Below, in pieces: positions 9,276 to 17,438 of a stretch of 23,837 nt of DNA. The DNA comes from an uncultured Clostridia bacterium. Its GTDB lineage: Bacteria > Bacillota > Clostridia > Lachnospirales > Lachnospiraceae. Location: NCBI GenBank assembly GCA_946186175.1, contig CAMHMG010000010.1, positions 1 through 23,837 of the forward strand, in the 5' to 3' direction. The notes beneath the pieces were generated by a model. That model worked only from the letters and a program-made list of their open reading frames with translations, searched no databases and had not been told where the DNA came from. The translations under genes and the position numbers were made by a program. Numbering within the stretch: the first letter of the stretch is position 1; the number at the start of each line of letters is the position of its first letter.

Positions 9276-9402
9276 TGGAATTTGATAAGTTGCAACATCT
9301 GTGAAAGCAGATGGTTCGTGGCATAAAAGGTGAGAAAGGTGAGTAGTAACAAAAGGGTTGTTGAGTTAAGGTAGCTTAAGTATAATAAAGGCTGGATATT
9401 AT

Positions 9403-10050
9403 TTAATTATCAGATGCATCAAGGACATTGGATGCAACCTCTTGTAATTCAGAGAATTTGCTGATTCGTGGTACTGATTCTTCCACGTTACCAAACCCGT
9501 ATGCAGCGTGAATGAATTCTATTCCTGCCTCGACGCTTGATATATAATCCCCTTCGATGTCGCCTACATATACAGCTCTGTCAAGATTGTTTCTGTAAAC
9601 AATAAGCTTTATGTTGTCGCCTTTTATAAGATTATTATTGCCATAACATTCAATGTCATCAAAATATTTTTCAAAATCATAGTATGATAAAAACGCCTCT
9701 ATATATCCGCTTTGGCAATTGCTGACTATATAAAGATGATATTTTTCTTTTAATTTGATAAGTGTAGTTTCTACATCAGGATATAATATTCCGCCGTTTT
9801 TCTCAAGGTAGGAATTCTCCGCAGCACAACAGTGGTCAAGAAGTAACATCCGTTTGTCGTATTCCAGATCCGGAAAGACTGCTTCGGCAAGCTTATCCAT
9901 AGGAAGTCCCATAACGCTCTGTATCTTTTCTCTGGTGATCACCAATTCCGGATCATATTCTTTTGAAACAACTTCAGTCCAACTGTCAGCAACCCCTGAA
10001 GATGAATCCCATAACGTTCCATCCATGTCAAATATTATTCCTTTTTTCAT
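9403..10050 (-). CDS. HAD-superfamily phosphatase, phosphoglycolate-phosphatase-like
   Basis: A 215-residue hydrolase of the haloacid dehalogenase superfamily, predicted to remove phosphate from a small metabolite. The nucleophile and acid/base aspartates are D8 and D10 in DMDGT, motif II is S110-N111, the likely motif III lysine is K143, and motif IV is GDIEGD (163-168). The helical insert between motifs I and II indicates a C1-type cap. The start is ATG 10050, preceded by AAAGGAGCC; the longer open frame to 10137 runs into repeat copy C and is not favoured. It follows the alarmone synthetase gene on the same strand and may share its transcript, with copy C as the intergenic spacer. The substrate is not determinable. 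Confidence 0.9.
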   Translation of the reverse strand: MKKGIIFDMDGTLWDSSSGVADSWTEVVSKEYDPELVITREKIQSVMGLPMDKLAEAVFPDLEYDKRMLLLDHCCAAENSYLEKNGGILYPDVETTLIKLKEKYHLYIVSNCQSGYIEAFLSYYDFEKYFDDIECYGNNNLIKGDNIKLIVYRNNLDRAVYVGDIEGDYISSVEAGIEFIHAAYGFGNVEESVPRISKFSELQEVASNVLDASDN

Positions 10051-10077
10051 GTTGGCTCCTTTAATCTTTATTCTTTT

Positions 10078-10283
10078 TAGATGATTGCGAAACTCATCAA
10101 AACGTATAATGAGTTGTGAATATTTCATAGATTCCATAAGCAGACCGTTTGTGACCGTCGGTACTTAACGAACGTAGTGAGTTTAGTACCGTTGCGCGAA
10201 CAACCGAGCGAAAGCGTGTCTGCGATGGAACTATACAATATTCACAACGAAAGAAACATATATTAGAGTTTTGCAATTACCTA
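10078..10283. repeat. Inverted-repeat element family 1, copy C (206-bp full form)
   Basis: The termini are TAGATGATTGCGAAACTC at 10078 and, read inward from 10283, TAGGTAATTGCAAAACTC; they agree at 15 of 18 positions. Inner arms also pair: GTTGTGAATATT (10113-10124) with AATATTCACAAC (10237-10248), continuing through TTCCAT/ATGGAA and GCAGAC/GTCTGC. The centre holds CGGTACT/AGTACCG. It has no coding capacity, and TA sits at both edges, as expected of a MITE-like element. The alarmone synthetase stop codon (TAA, 10279-10277) lies inside the right terminus, and the HAD ribosome binding site lies about 20 nt beyond the left edge. Confidence 0.85.
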
Positions 10284-11185
10284 TTATTCTTTTCCAGGGA
10301 ATCGAGTTTCATTCTTATCTGCTGCATTATTTCATCTGTCTCTGCTATACGCTCTGCACAGGCATGAAGCTCGTCAGCTATAATCTCCTCATCTTCCGGG
10401 TTGATATTCTTTTTGTATTTGAGTTCGTGGTCAAGACTTGCCCAGAAATCCATTGCCATTGTTCGTATTTGTATCTCAACCCGCATCGGAGTTTTCCCTT
10501 TGGAGAAGAATACAGGTATTTCGACGATCATGTGATAACTACGGTAACCGTTTGGCTTTGGATATTTGATGTAGTCTTTGATCTTGACCAGCTTTAAGTC
10601 ATCCTGCATAGCAAGCATTGCTGCAATAGAATATATATCGTCAACAAATTCACATATGATCCTAACGCCTGCCACATCGGATAAGTTAGCCATTATTGCC
10701 TCAACAGTAAATGGTAACCCTTTTTTATAGAGTTTATTAGCAATGCTTTCGGGATTTTTGACTCGGGATGTAATGCTGCTGATAGGGTTTCTGTGATATC
10801 TGACAGACATTTCGTCGTTAAGAACTTCGGCCTTAGTCCGAACTTCTCTGATGGCGCATGAATACATCATCTCCATCTCCTGGAACTGCTGTGAATGCTG
10901 CATCAGTATCTTTAATTGTTCCATTATATCGCCGTCTATAACCGGAACATCGACAACCTTCTCACGAAGAGTCGGAAGCATTATATTATCTCTGACGGAT
11001 TTTTGATATTCTTTGATTATCTCACGACTCTCTGAAACCTCTTTGTCATTACCGTCCAAACTATCAGCGCCAAGTTCACTTTCGATTATCATTTCTGCTG
11101 CGTAGTCAGACATTTCACTAAGTTCTTCTAATTCCTGAACTAAGGTTTCATTAGTGTCATTTTTCTTGCTTTTCTTTTTTAACAT
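10277..11185 (-). CDS. Small alarmone (p)ppGpp synthetase, RelA/SpoT-type, with acidic N-terminal extension
   Basis: A GTP pyrophosphokinase expected to transfer pyrophosphate from ATP to GDP or GTP in stress signalling. It has 302 residues and a synthetase domain only. Motifs are RVK (141-143), DVAGVR (170-175), YPKPNGYRSYH (208-218), VEIQIRT (236-242) and DFWASLDHELKYK (246-258). No HD hydrolase, TGS or ACT domain is present, so it belongs with the RelP/RelQ-like small synthetases. Residues 1-80 are a charged, mostly acidic extension beyond the usual 200-260-residue form. The start is ATG 11185, with GGAG 9 nt upstream; a TTG at 11200 has no such site. The stop codon lies within repeat copy C. 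Confidence 0.9.
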   Translation of the reverse strand: MLKKKSKKNDTNETLVQELEELSEMSDYAAEMIIESELGADSLDGNDKEVSESREIIKEYQKSVRDNIMLPTLREKVVDVPVIDGDIMEQLKILMQHSQQFQEMEMMYSCAIREVRTKAEVLNDEMSVRYHRNPISSITSRVKNPESIANKLYKKGLPFTVEAIMANLSDVAGVRIICEFVDDIYSIAAMLAMQDDLKLVKIKDYIKYPKPNGYRSYHMIVEIPVFFSKGKTPMRVEIQIRTMAMDFWASLDHELKYKKNINPEDEEIIADELHACAERIAETDEIMQQIRMKLDSLEKNNR

Positions 11186-11222
11186 TTTAAGTTGCTCCAA
11201 TAATGAATGATTATTTGTGTGT

Positions 11223-11228
11223 ATTATA
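11223..11228 (-). promoter_or_regulatory. Candidate -10 box of the alarmone synthetase gene
   Basis: A perfect TATAAT on the minus strand lies 37 nt upstream of the start codon. The -35 region is only a T-rich run, so support is partial. Confidence 0.35.
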
Positions 11229-11271
11229 TCTTATCATTCATTTGTAAAAAAAGTATGAACAGGAAGTAAAT

Positions 11272-12360
11272 CTATACTATTTCTAATATGGTATTAACCA
11301 TCATGTCATTCTGTTCGGGCTTTAAGAAACAGAAACGCACATATTTGCTGCCTATTCCTTCGTAATCAGTACAGTCACGAATCATAAAACCCTTCCGGAT
11401 GCAATATTCAAATACATCTGAGGCAGTAAGATTTTCTTTTAACAATTTGATAAGCATAAAGTTGGCTTCAGGTTTAAAAACTTTGATTGTTTTTCTTGAA
11501 GACATCGCGGAATATATTAGGTTGCGTTCTGTCTGCATAAGACTTTTAGTGAGATTAATAAATTTTTCATCTTCAAACATAACCCCTGCAATACAGGCAA
11601 AAGTGTTGACATTCCATGGAGTTTTAGAGTTGTCTGTAGCTTCTATAAAATCAGAATTAGAGGTTATGGCATATGCAAATCTTATACCGGGTGCAGAGAA
11701 AAACTTTGATACACTTCGAAGCGTTATAAGATTATCGTACTTTTTAGTCAAAGGAATGGCTGAAACCAAGTCAGTATCTTTAACAAATTCAATGTATGCT
11801 TCATCAACCATTACGAAAATATTGTGGGATTTGCACGCATTTAAAATGGCCTCTAACTGTCCTCTTGACAACAAGGTGCTTGTAGGGTTATTAGGATTAC
11901 ATAGTATGAGCAGATCTATGCTGTCATTAAGCTTTCTTAAGAATATATCAACGTCCATTTCAAAATCGTCAAGGTCATGCAGCATGAAGGTACTTACCTG
12001 ACTTCCTGAAAGAGCTGCCGTACGTGCGTATTCACCATAGGTTGGCCCAACAATAAGTGTATGTTTGGGTTTGAGTATTTCAAATGCAAGTCTGATTAGA
12101 TCAGAAGTACCGCTTCCAAGAATCATATTATCCGGTGAAGCTTTTGTGTAATTGCTGAGGTGTTCCCTGAGCGTTGCGTAATCTCTTTCGGGATACGAAG
12201 ATATGGCTTCGATATTATCAAGCAATGCCTGTTTGGCCATGGGAGACATACCGAGTGGATTGACATTAGATGCATAGGGTAGTATTGATTGTGCATCCAT
12301 GTTGTATTTTTTGGCAATAACCTCAATATCACTACCATGAAATAATTCTGTTGCAGCCAT
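11272..12360 (-). CDS. PLP-dependent aminotransferase-fold enzyme, CobD/HisC-like
   Basis: A 362-residue fold type I PLP enzyme. The N-terminal HGSDIEVIAKKYN and the following SNVNPLG resemble L-threonine-O-3-phosphate decarboxylase (CobD) and the related histidinol-phosphate aminotransferase (HisC). CNPNNPT (154-160) contains the cofactor-binding Asn, D186 in VDEAY binds the pyridine nitrogen, and K219 in SVSKFF is the Schiff-base lysine. A C-terminal KYVRFCF supplies the carboxylate-binding Arg. The start is ATG 12360, preceded by AGAAGG. No cobalamin or histidine genes lie nearby, so decarboxylase and aminotransferase roles cannot be separated. It is divergent from the four-gene operon. 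Confidence 0.85.
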   Translation of the reverse strand: MAATELFHGSDIEVIAKKYNMDAQSILPYASNVNPLGMSPMAKQALLDNIEAISSYPERDYATLREHLSNYTKASPDNMILGSGTSDLIRLAFEILKPKHTLIVGPTYGEYARTAALSGSQVSTFMLHDLDDFEMDVDIFLRKLNDSIDLLILCNPNNPTSTLLSRGQLEAILNACKSHNIFVMVDEAYIEFVKDTDLVSAIPLTKKYDNLITLRSVSKFFSAPGIRFAYAITSNSDFIEATDNSKTPWNVNTFACIAGVMFEDEKFINLTKSLMQTERNLIYSAMSSRKTIKVFKPEANFMLIKLLKENLTASDVFEYCIRKGFMIRDCTDYEGIGSKYVRFCFLKPEQNDMMVNTILEIV

Positions 12361-12411
12361 ATAAGTGTACCTTCTTTCTAAATATATTTTAGTGATTGTA
12401 TTTGTGTTTTC

Positions 12412-12440
12412 TTGATGTTTGCATTAATTTTTGTTATAAT
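12412..12440 (+). promoter_or_regulatory. Promoter of the DUF5717/DUF5716 operon
   Basis: TTGATG (12412-12417) and TATAAT (12435-12440) are separated by exactly 17 nt. This is a near-consensus housekeeping promoter. Transcription would begin near 12447, leaving a leader of about 150 nt before the ATG at 12601. Confidence 0.7.
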
Positions 12441-12481
12441 TAGCTGATTGAATATTAATATAACCTATATGCAATTATATG

Positions 12482-12511
12482 ATTATAGCATTTATTGTGT
12501 ATAAACTGCAA
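12482..12511 (-). promoter_or_regulatory. Promoter of the CobD/HisC-like gene
   Basis: On the minus strand TTGCAG (12511-12506) and TATAAT (12487-12482) are 18 nt apart, with TGC just before the -10 box (extended -10). The predicted start near 12475 faces the plus-strand start near 12447, so the two transcripts would overlap at their 5' ends. Confidence 0.5.
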
Positions 12512-12600
12512 GAAGTATTATTATAACATTCAGTATAGGATAAAATAATTAAGGGTGCAGACTGATGATCGCGTCAAAGCACCGGTGCGCGAGGAGTTGT

Positions 12601-15600
12601 ATGAAAAGTAAAGTTGAACAATACGCAAAGGGTGATTTTTATGTTGAATACCCTGAGGTGCAATTTTCCCAAACATATCTTCAGCTTAAAGTGGAGGCTG
12701 GAAGCATTTGCTCCGGCTCTATTTCTGTAGTTTCTAAGAATGATATTCCAATGAAAATGATGGTCTATGATGATGCGTGTTTTCTTCATCTTGATGAACA
12801 CAGCATAATAGGATGTAACGGGAAGATATCATATACATTTAGCGGAGAGAACAAGATCAGAGGTAATGTATATGATGGAAACCTTCACATTATCGGCAAT
12901 GGCATTGAGAAGACCATTCCTTATAATATAGAGATTGTTGCACCATTTATTGATCTTGATAAAGTTGCTATAGAGGATCTGATGAAATTCTCAGAGCTTG
13001 CAGAAAGTGATTGGGAAAAGGCAATTGATATATTCTACTGCGATGAGTTTGCCAAGACATTACTTGCCGATAATCCGGAGCATATGGAGTCGTACAAAAG
13101 CCTCTGTGATGTTGGAGCAAAAGATCCTGCGGTAAGGAATCAGGCACTCGAGGAATTCCTTGTATATATCCATAAAAAAAGAACTCTGTCGTTTCAGGTA
13201 GAACACGACCGTTATCATTACAAGTTTCCTAAGATGAGGGAAGACCATGAACTGATACTCAATAAGAATACCTGGGGATATTGCAAGATGAAGATATCCT
13301 CTGATTCTAAGTTCCTTGTCGTACATGAAAAGGAAATCTGCAGTATGGATTTTGATGATGATAAGTGTGTGATACATTATTCGATAGATCCTGAACATCT
13401 TAATGAGGACAAAGACAGTTTCGGGTACATAACACTTGAAAACACTTATCAGGAGATCAAGGTATCGGTTTCTGTGAAGAGAAAAGAAGAAGAGTCCGGG
13501 ACTCCTGTAAAAAAGAATAGTGACAGAAAAATAATTAACAAAGAGAAATCTGCTTTAGTGCATAATTATCTTGACTACCGGATTGGTCTGATTCCTCTGG
13601 ACAGATTTATAGACAATGCAAGACAGATTCTGCATAATCTGGTGAATATGGAAAAGGATAATGACAGATACAGGCTTGGACTTTTACACATGAGTATAAT
13701 TGCCGGACAGGAGGAGGCTGTCAGACAGGAGATCAGGCGTATAGAGGCAGATGAGCATAATTCATTTTCCGGTTATCTTGAGCGCTGTTATTATATGTAT
13801 CTTAAGGCTTTGCTTTCTAAGGATGTAAGACAGATAGTAGGAGCTTGTGAAGAGATTGAGAAAGCGTTGACGGTACGTGACGAAAAGGTATTTTTCTTCT
13901 GGCTGTTACTAAATCTTGACGAGAGATACCAAAAGGACAAGCAGTGGCTGTTTTCACAGATCGAAGGTTTATATCTTGGTGGATACGAAAGTCCTATTCT
14001 TGCGATAGAGATATGTGATCTCTTTAACCAGGAGCCGTTATTACTTAGAAAACTTGATTCTGTTGAGCTGGCGGCCCTGACATACGGTCTTAATAATAAT
14101 TATCTGAGTAAGGAAGTAATAGAGGAATTTTTGCTGCTTGCTGAGAAAGAGAAGGCTTTTTCAAACCGTATATTCCGTCTGCTGGTACAGGTATATGAAT
14201 TATGGCAGAAGCCGGAAATAGTGCGTATCATTTGTGGAATGCTTATACGCGGAGGCAGATTGGAGACACGATATAATAAGTATTATCTTGAGGGAATCAA
14301 AGGTGGTTATAAACTTGTAGGCATTCAGGAAAATTATCTGAGAAGTATTGATAAGAGCAGGTACGATCTTATTCCTGATTCGGTGCTTAGATATTTTAAT
14401 TACAAGAGTTTTTTGACCGATAGCGAATACGCATACCTTTATGCCAATGTTGTGACTAATAAGAGACAATATCTGTCTCAGTATGAGGAATACCTTCCCA
14501 ATATGCTGGCATTTATGGAGGAACAGATAGTTAAGGGAGTGATGAGCGATGATCTCTCGGTTTTGTATGGAGAATTTCTTCGTCCTCAATCGGTAAATGC
14601 TAATTATGCCGCTAAGCTTACGAACGTGATATTTAAGAGGAAATTGACCGTTGCGTCGGATGATATTGTTGCAGTGATCGTAACTCATAGAGAATTGGAA
14701 AAAGCACAGGTCGTTCCGGTGACTAATCATGTTGCATATGTAGATATGATAACCGAGTCTGCCGTGATAACTCTTGTGGATAGAGACAGTAACAGATATA
14801 TAAGTACAATACCTTATAAGCTGCAGAAACTGGTTGATGAAGAGCTGTATATGGATATCCTTTCACAGTATGCGGGCGATGATTATAGGTATATATTGTA
14901 TCGTTATGATGAGTTTTCCGCATATGATGCCAAAGATGCCCGAGAAGTTAATATAGCTAGGGATATAATGAGCTTTAGGGAAATAAGCACCTTTACCAAG
15001 CAGCAGGCTATATGGGGGATTGTTAGGTATTATAACGAACATCATGATGTCGATGTGCTCAGAAGCTATCTTGACAGAGTCAAGGTTGAATATGTGACTG
15101 CGGCTAACGGTGCGGAATATATCAATGGACTTATCCTCTGCGGGTTGTATGACAAAGCTTACAGTGCTATAAAAATATTTGGATATAAGAACGTAACTTC
15201 TGAAAATCTTATCAGGCTTGTGGAGGCGTTGTGCGAGTTTTCGCAGTACGCAAGGGAAGATACTCTGCTGTCAATAGCTACTTTTATATATAAGGGCGGT
15301 ATGGATACAATACCGGTTCTTGGTTATCTCGTGGAGTATTATCAAAGCGGTTTCTACGATATGATCAAGCTGTGGAAACGGGCAATTGGGAGAGTTAAGA
15401 GGTTGGAGAATTTCGAGGAGAATATTATCTGTCTGGCTCTTTATACTGAACAGTGGGATGATCAGATATTTAAGATATTTGAATCTTATCTGCGCAAGAA
15501 GAAACGTGGAATGGTCATCAAAGCATTTTTCAAACGTGCTTCTTTTGCGTATATAATAGAAGATAAGGATATGCCGGAGGAATTCTTCAATATGTTGGTA

Positions 15601-16185
15601 GAGCAGATGATGGTTGAGGAATGGAATGATGACATGTGCCGTGCTGCGATACTGAGATATATGAGCAGAAAGACGAAGTTAGACGCTCGGGATGTGGAGT
15701 GGATCAAATCAGAGGTCGAATATTTTGAAAAGAAGGGTATTCTTTTCCCGTTCTTCAGACATTTCAAGAAGTATATTAAGCTTCCGAAGGATCTGTTCTT
15801 ACTTACCTATGTTGTTACTAAGGATAAGGCGGGCAGACAGATATCATTTAAATATAATATTCAATCAGGTGCCGTAAAACCGGAGCTTAACCGGAAGGCA
15901 AGAATGATGGAAGTTATACCGGGATATTATATGAAAGAGTTCGTTCTGTTTCATGGAGAGAATCTTCTTTATAAGATGCCGGAGGCAAATGTGAAATACA
16001 CGAAGGTATATGAGTCGCAGGCAATGAAGGCCAAAGGCGAAACTGATGAGTATGAGAACAGATTTGAGATGATCAACTCTATGTTGTTAGACCAGGAGGC
16101 ATCTAAGAATCAGGCGCTGATTGACAAGATTGACAAATATTTGAAATTGTCGGCAGTGATGGAGGAGAACTTGGAGATATTATGA
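12601..16185 (+). CDS. DUF5717-type giant protein, beta domains plus alpha-solenoid
   Basis: An uncharacterised protein of 1194 residues. Residues 1-110 alternate strands like an Ig-type sandwich, and a second strand-rich block lies at about 180-300. Residues about 330-1040 are almost entirely short paired helices (alpha-solenoid), followed by a strand-rich C-terminal block (about 1045-1130) and a charged helical end. I see no signal peptide, membrane segment or enzyme motif. The start is ATG 12601, with GAGGAG just upstream; ATG 12565 has only a weak site and adds 12 non-conserved-looking residues. Its stop overlaps the next gene's start (ATGA), implying translational coupling. From memory of the family, the DUF5717 call rests on the N-terminus, the length and the DUF5716 neighbour. 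A scaffold role is inferred. Confidence 0.8.
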   Translation: MKSKVEQYAKGDFYVEYPEVQFSQTYLQLKVEAGSICSGSISVVSKNDIPMKMMVYDDACFLHLDEHSIIGCNGKISYTFSGENKIRGNVYDGNLHIIGNGIEKTIPYNIEIVAPFIDLDKVAIEDLMKFSELAESDWEKAIDIFYCDEFAKTLLADNPEHMESYKSLCDVGAKDPAVRNQALEEFLVYIHKKRTLSFQVEHDRYHYKFPKMREDHELILNKNTWGYCKMKISSDSKFLVVHEKEICSMDFDDDKCVIHYSIDPEHLNEDKDSFGYITLENTYQEIKVSVSVKRKEEESGTPVKKNSDRKIINKEKSALVHNYLDYRIGLIPLDRFIDNARQILHNLVNMEKDNDRYRLGLLHMSIIAGQEEAVRQEIRRIEADEHNSFSGYLERCYYMYLKALLSKDVRQIVGACEEIEKALTVRDEKVFFFWLLLNLDERYQKDKQWLFSQIEGLYLGGYESPILAIEICDLFNQEPLLLRKLDSVELAALTYGLNNNYLSKEVIEEFLLLAEKEKAFSNRIFRLLVQVYELWQKPEIVRIICGMLIRGGRLETRYNKYYLEGIKGGYKLVGIQENYLRSIDKSRYDLIPDSVLRYFNYKSFLTDSEYAYLYANVVTNKRQYLSQYEEYLPNMLAFMEEQIVKGVMSDDLSVLYGEFLRPQSVNANYAAKLTNVIFKRKLTVASDDIVAVIVTHRELEKAQVVPVTNHVAYVDMITESAVITLVDRDSNRYISTIPYKLQKLVDEELYMDILSQYAGDDYRYILYRYDEFSAYDAKDAREVNIARDIMSFREISTFTKQQAIWGIVRYYNEHHDVDVLRSYLDRVKVEYVTAANGAEYINGLILCGLYDKAYSAIKIFGYKNVTSENLIRLVEALCEFSQYAREDTLLSIATFIYKGGMDTIPVLGYLVEYYQSGFYDMIKLWKRAIGRVKRLENFEENIICLALYTEQWDDQIFKIFESYLRKKKRGMVIKAFFKRASFAYIIEDKDMPEEFFNMLVEQMMVEEWNDDMCRAAILRYMSRKTKLDARDVEWIKSEVEYFEKKGILFPFFRHFKKYIKLPKDLFLLTYVVTKDKAGRQISFKYNIQSGAVKPELNRKARMMEVIPGYYMKEFVLFHGENLLYKMPEANVKYTKVYESQAMKAKGETDEYENRFEMINSMLLDQEASKNQALIDKIDKYLKLSAVMEENLEIL

Positions 16186-17438
16186 AAGATATATATTTAG
16201 GCATTGATCTTTGCAGAAAGAACCTTCAGATGAGTTATTACCGCGAAGACAGAAATGAGCCGGAATCGATCTATCAATTGAATAATACGGAGACCTATCA
16301 GCTTCCTAATGTCATGTTCTATTGCACTGACGAGAACAGATGGTATGTCGGCAACAAGGTGAGCAGTGTGCGTTTCAATAAGAACGGTAAGATAATTGAA
16401 GACGTGATGGGTAATGTCGGTTCAAGTAACAATCTCGTTATCAATGGTACGGTTTATAACTATGATCAGCTTCTGCTGATACTGCTTAAAGAACAGATAG
16501 AGGAGTTTTTGCAAAGATTTGAGGATTGCGTTCTTAGGAAGGTCAGTATAACTGTAGAAAGATATGACCCTAATGTTTTTGAAGTACTGCACAAATTAGC
16601 TGAGGAATTACTGCTTGAAGATGATGATTTCTATATTATGAGTCATGAGAATGCATTTTTCCAGTACGTAATGAGGCAGGAAGAGGAGCTTAAGAACAAC
16701 AGCATCTCAATGTTTACATACAATAATGAGGGCATGGATTATTATCGCATTGACAGACAGAATCAGGGTAAGACGGCTATATACGATCTTAAGATCGAGA
16801 GAATACCGGAGATAACGTATTCAATGTTGTTTGAAGATGTTGAGAAATTAGATTCAGACTTTGCGGAGATAGCAAAGCTTAAGATGAGAGATAAGTATAT
16901 ATCAACTGTTTATCTTACGGGAGCGGGATTTCATGATAAGTGGATTGAAAAGTCGAAAAATGTATTATGCTCCGGAAGACGTGTGTTTATGGGACAGAAT
17001 ATATACACGAAGGGTGCGTGTTATCATGCAAGGTTGGGTGCATATGAACACGACAGGGATGTAGTATTTCGTTCAAATGAATTCATAACTCATGATATAG
17101 GAGTTATGATCGGAGACGTGGAAGGACGTAACAATTTCTATCCGATAGTATCAGGCGGACGGGAATGGTATAATATGAAGGGGAGCGTTGAACTGTTCTT
17201 AGATGATACTAACCGTATAGAGATTGTGTATCGTGACAGGATAACAGGGGATACTGAGAAGGATGTGATAGAGATACACGGACTTCCAAAGAGACCGCCT
17301 AAGACTACAAAACTGTCGCTAGATGTAGAATTAAATGATGAGAACAATGGTGCAATAATCATTCGTGACGTTGGTTTCGGTAACATTTATCCTACAACTA
17401 ACAAGATATATAGGAGAGAGATATCATGGCAAGAGTGA
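16182..17438 (+). CDS. DUF5716-type protein, degenerate Hsp70-like
   Basis: A 418-residue protein usually left as a DUF. The order of motifs matches Hsp70: YLGIDLCRKN (5-14, phosphate-1 strand), LPNVMFY and WYVGNKV (41-47, 54-60), SHENAFFQYV (154-163, like NEPTAAAL), VYLTGAGF (243-250, adenosine motif) and KGACYHA (277-283). The C-terminal part is strand-rich. EIHGLPKRPP and LSLDVELNDENNGAII (364-394) resemble the Hsp70 beta substrate-binding segment that follows GIPPAPRG. The phosphate-2 loop DLGGGT is replaced by FTYNNEG (178-184), and the phosphate-1 loop reads CRK instead of GTT, so ATP hydrolysis is doubtful. No helical lid or GrpE/DnaJ gene is present. It overlaps both neighbours (4 and 13 nt). 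Confidence 0.8.
   Translation: MKDIYLGIDLCRKNLQMSYYREDRNEPESIYQLNNTETYQLPNVMFYCTDENRWYVGNKVSSVRFNKNGKIIEDVMGNVGSSNNLVINGTVYNYDQLLLILLKEQIEEFLQRFEDCVLRKVSITVERYDPNVFEVLHKLAEELLLEDDDFYIMSHENAFFQYVMRQEEELKNNSISMFTYNNEGMDYYRIDRQNQGKTAIYDLKIERIPEITYSMLFEDVEKLDSDFAEIAKLKMRDKYISTVYLTGAGFHDKWIEKSKNVLCSGRRVFMGQNIYTKGACYHARLGAYEHDRDVVFRSNEFITHDIGVMIGDVEGRNNFYPIVSGGREWYNMKGSVELFLDDTNRIEIVYRDRITGDTEKDVIEIHGLPKRPPKTTKLSLDVELNDENNGAIIIRDVGFGNIYPTTNKIYRREISWQE

Larger units (their letters stand above)
9011..9402. other. Gene-free intergenic region rich in small hairpins
   Basis: I see no credible coding sequence here; the 61-codon minus-strand frame at 9075-9260 has no ribosome binding site. The region holds the candidate promoter at 9024-9053, a 10-bp palindromic hairpin (9110-9134), a GTGA-tetraloop hairpin (9161-9199), family 2 repeat copy 1 (9202-9230), a minus-strand terminator (9246-9275) and a 6-bp hairpin, CATCTG/CAGATG (9296-9313). 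From 9314 to 9402 I see only AT-rich sequence. Confidence 0.7.

Noticed and set aside
10051..10137. N-terminal extension of the HAD phosphatase (MESMKYSQLIIRFDEF...)
   Set aside because: This part is translated repeat copy C. The ATG at 10050 has an AGGAG site, and HAD proteins normally begin just before the DxDGT motif.
11399..12001. 200-codon plus-strand frame opposite the CobD/HisC-like gene
   Set aside because: It is antisense to a gene with intact PLP-enzyme motifs and has no start signal.
14200..14730. 176-codon minus-strand frame inside the DUF5717-type gene
   Set aside because: It is a shadow of a long coupled gene and has no ribosome binding site or recognisable domain.
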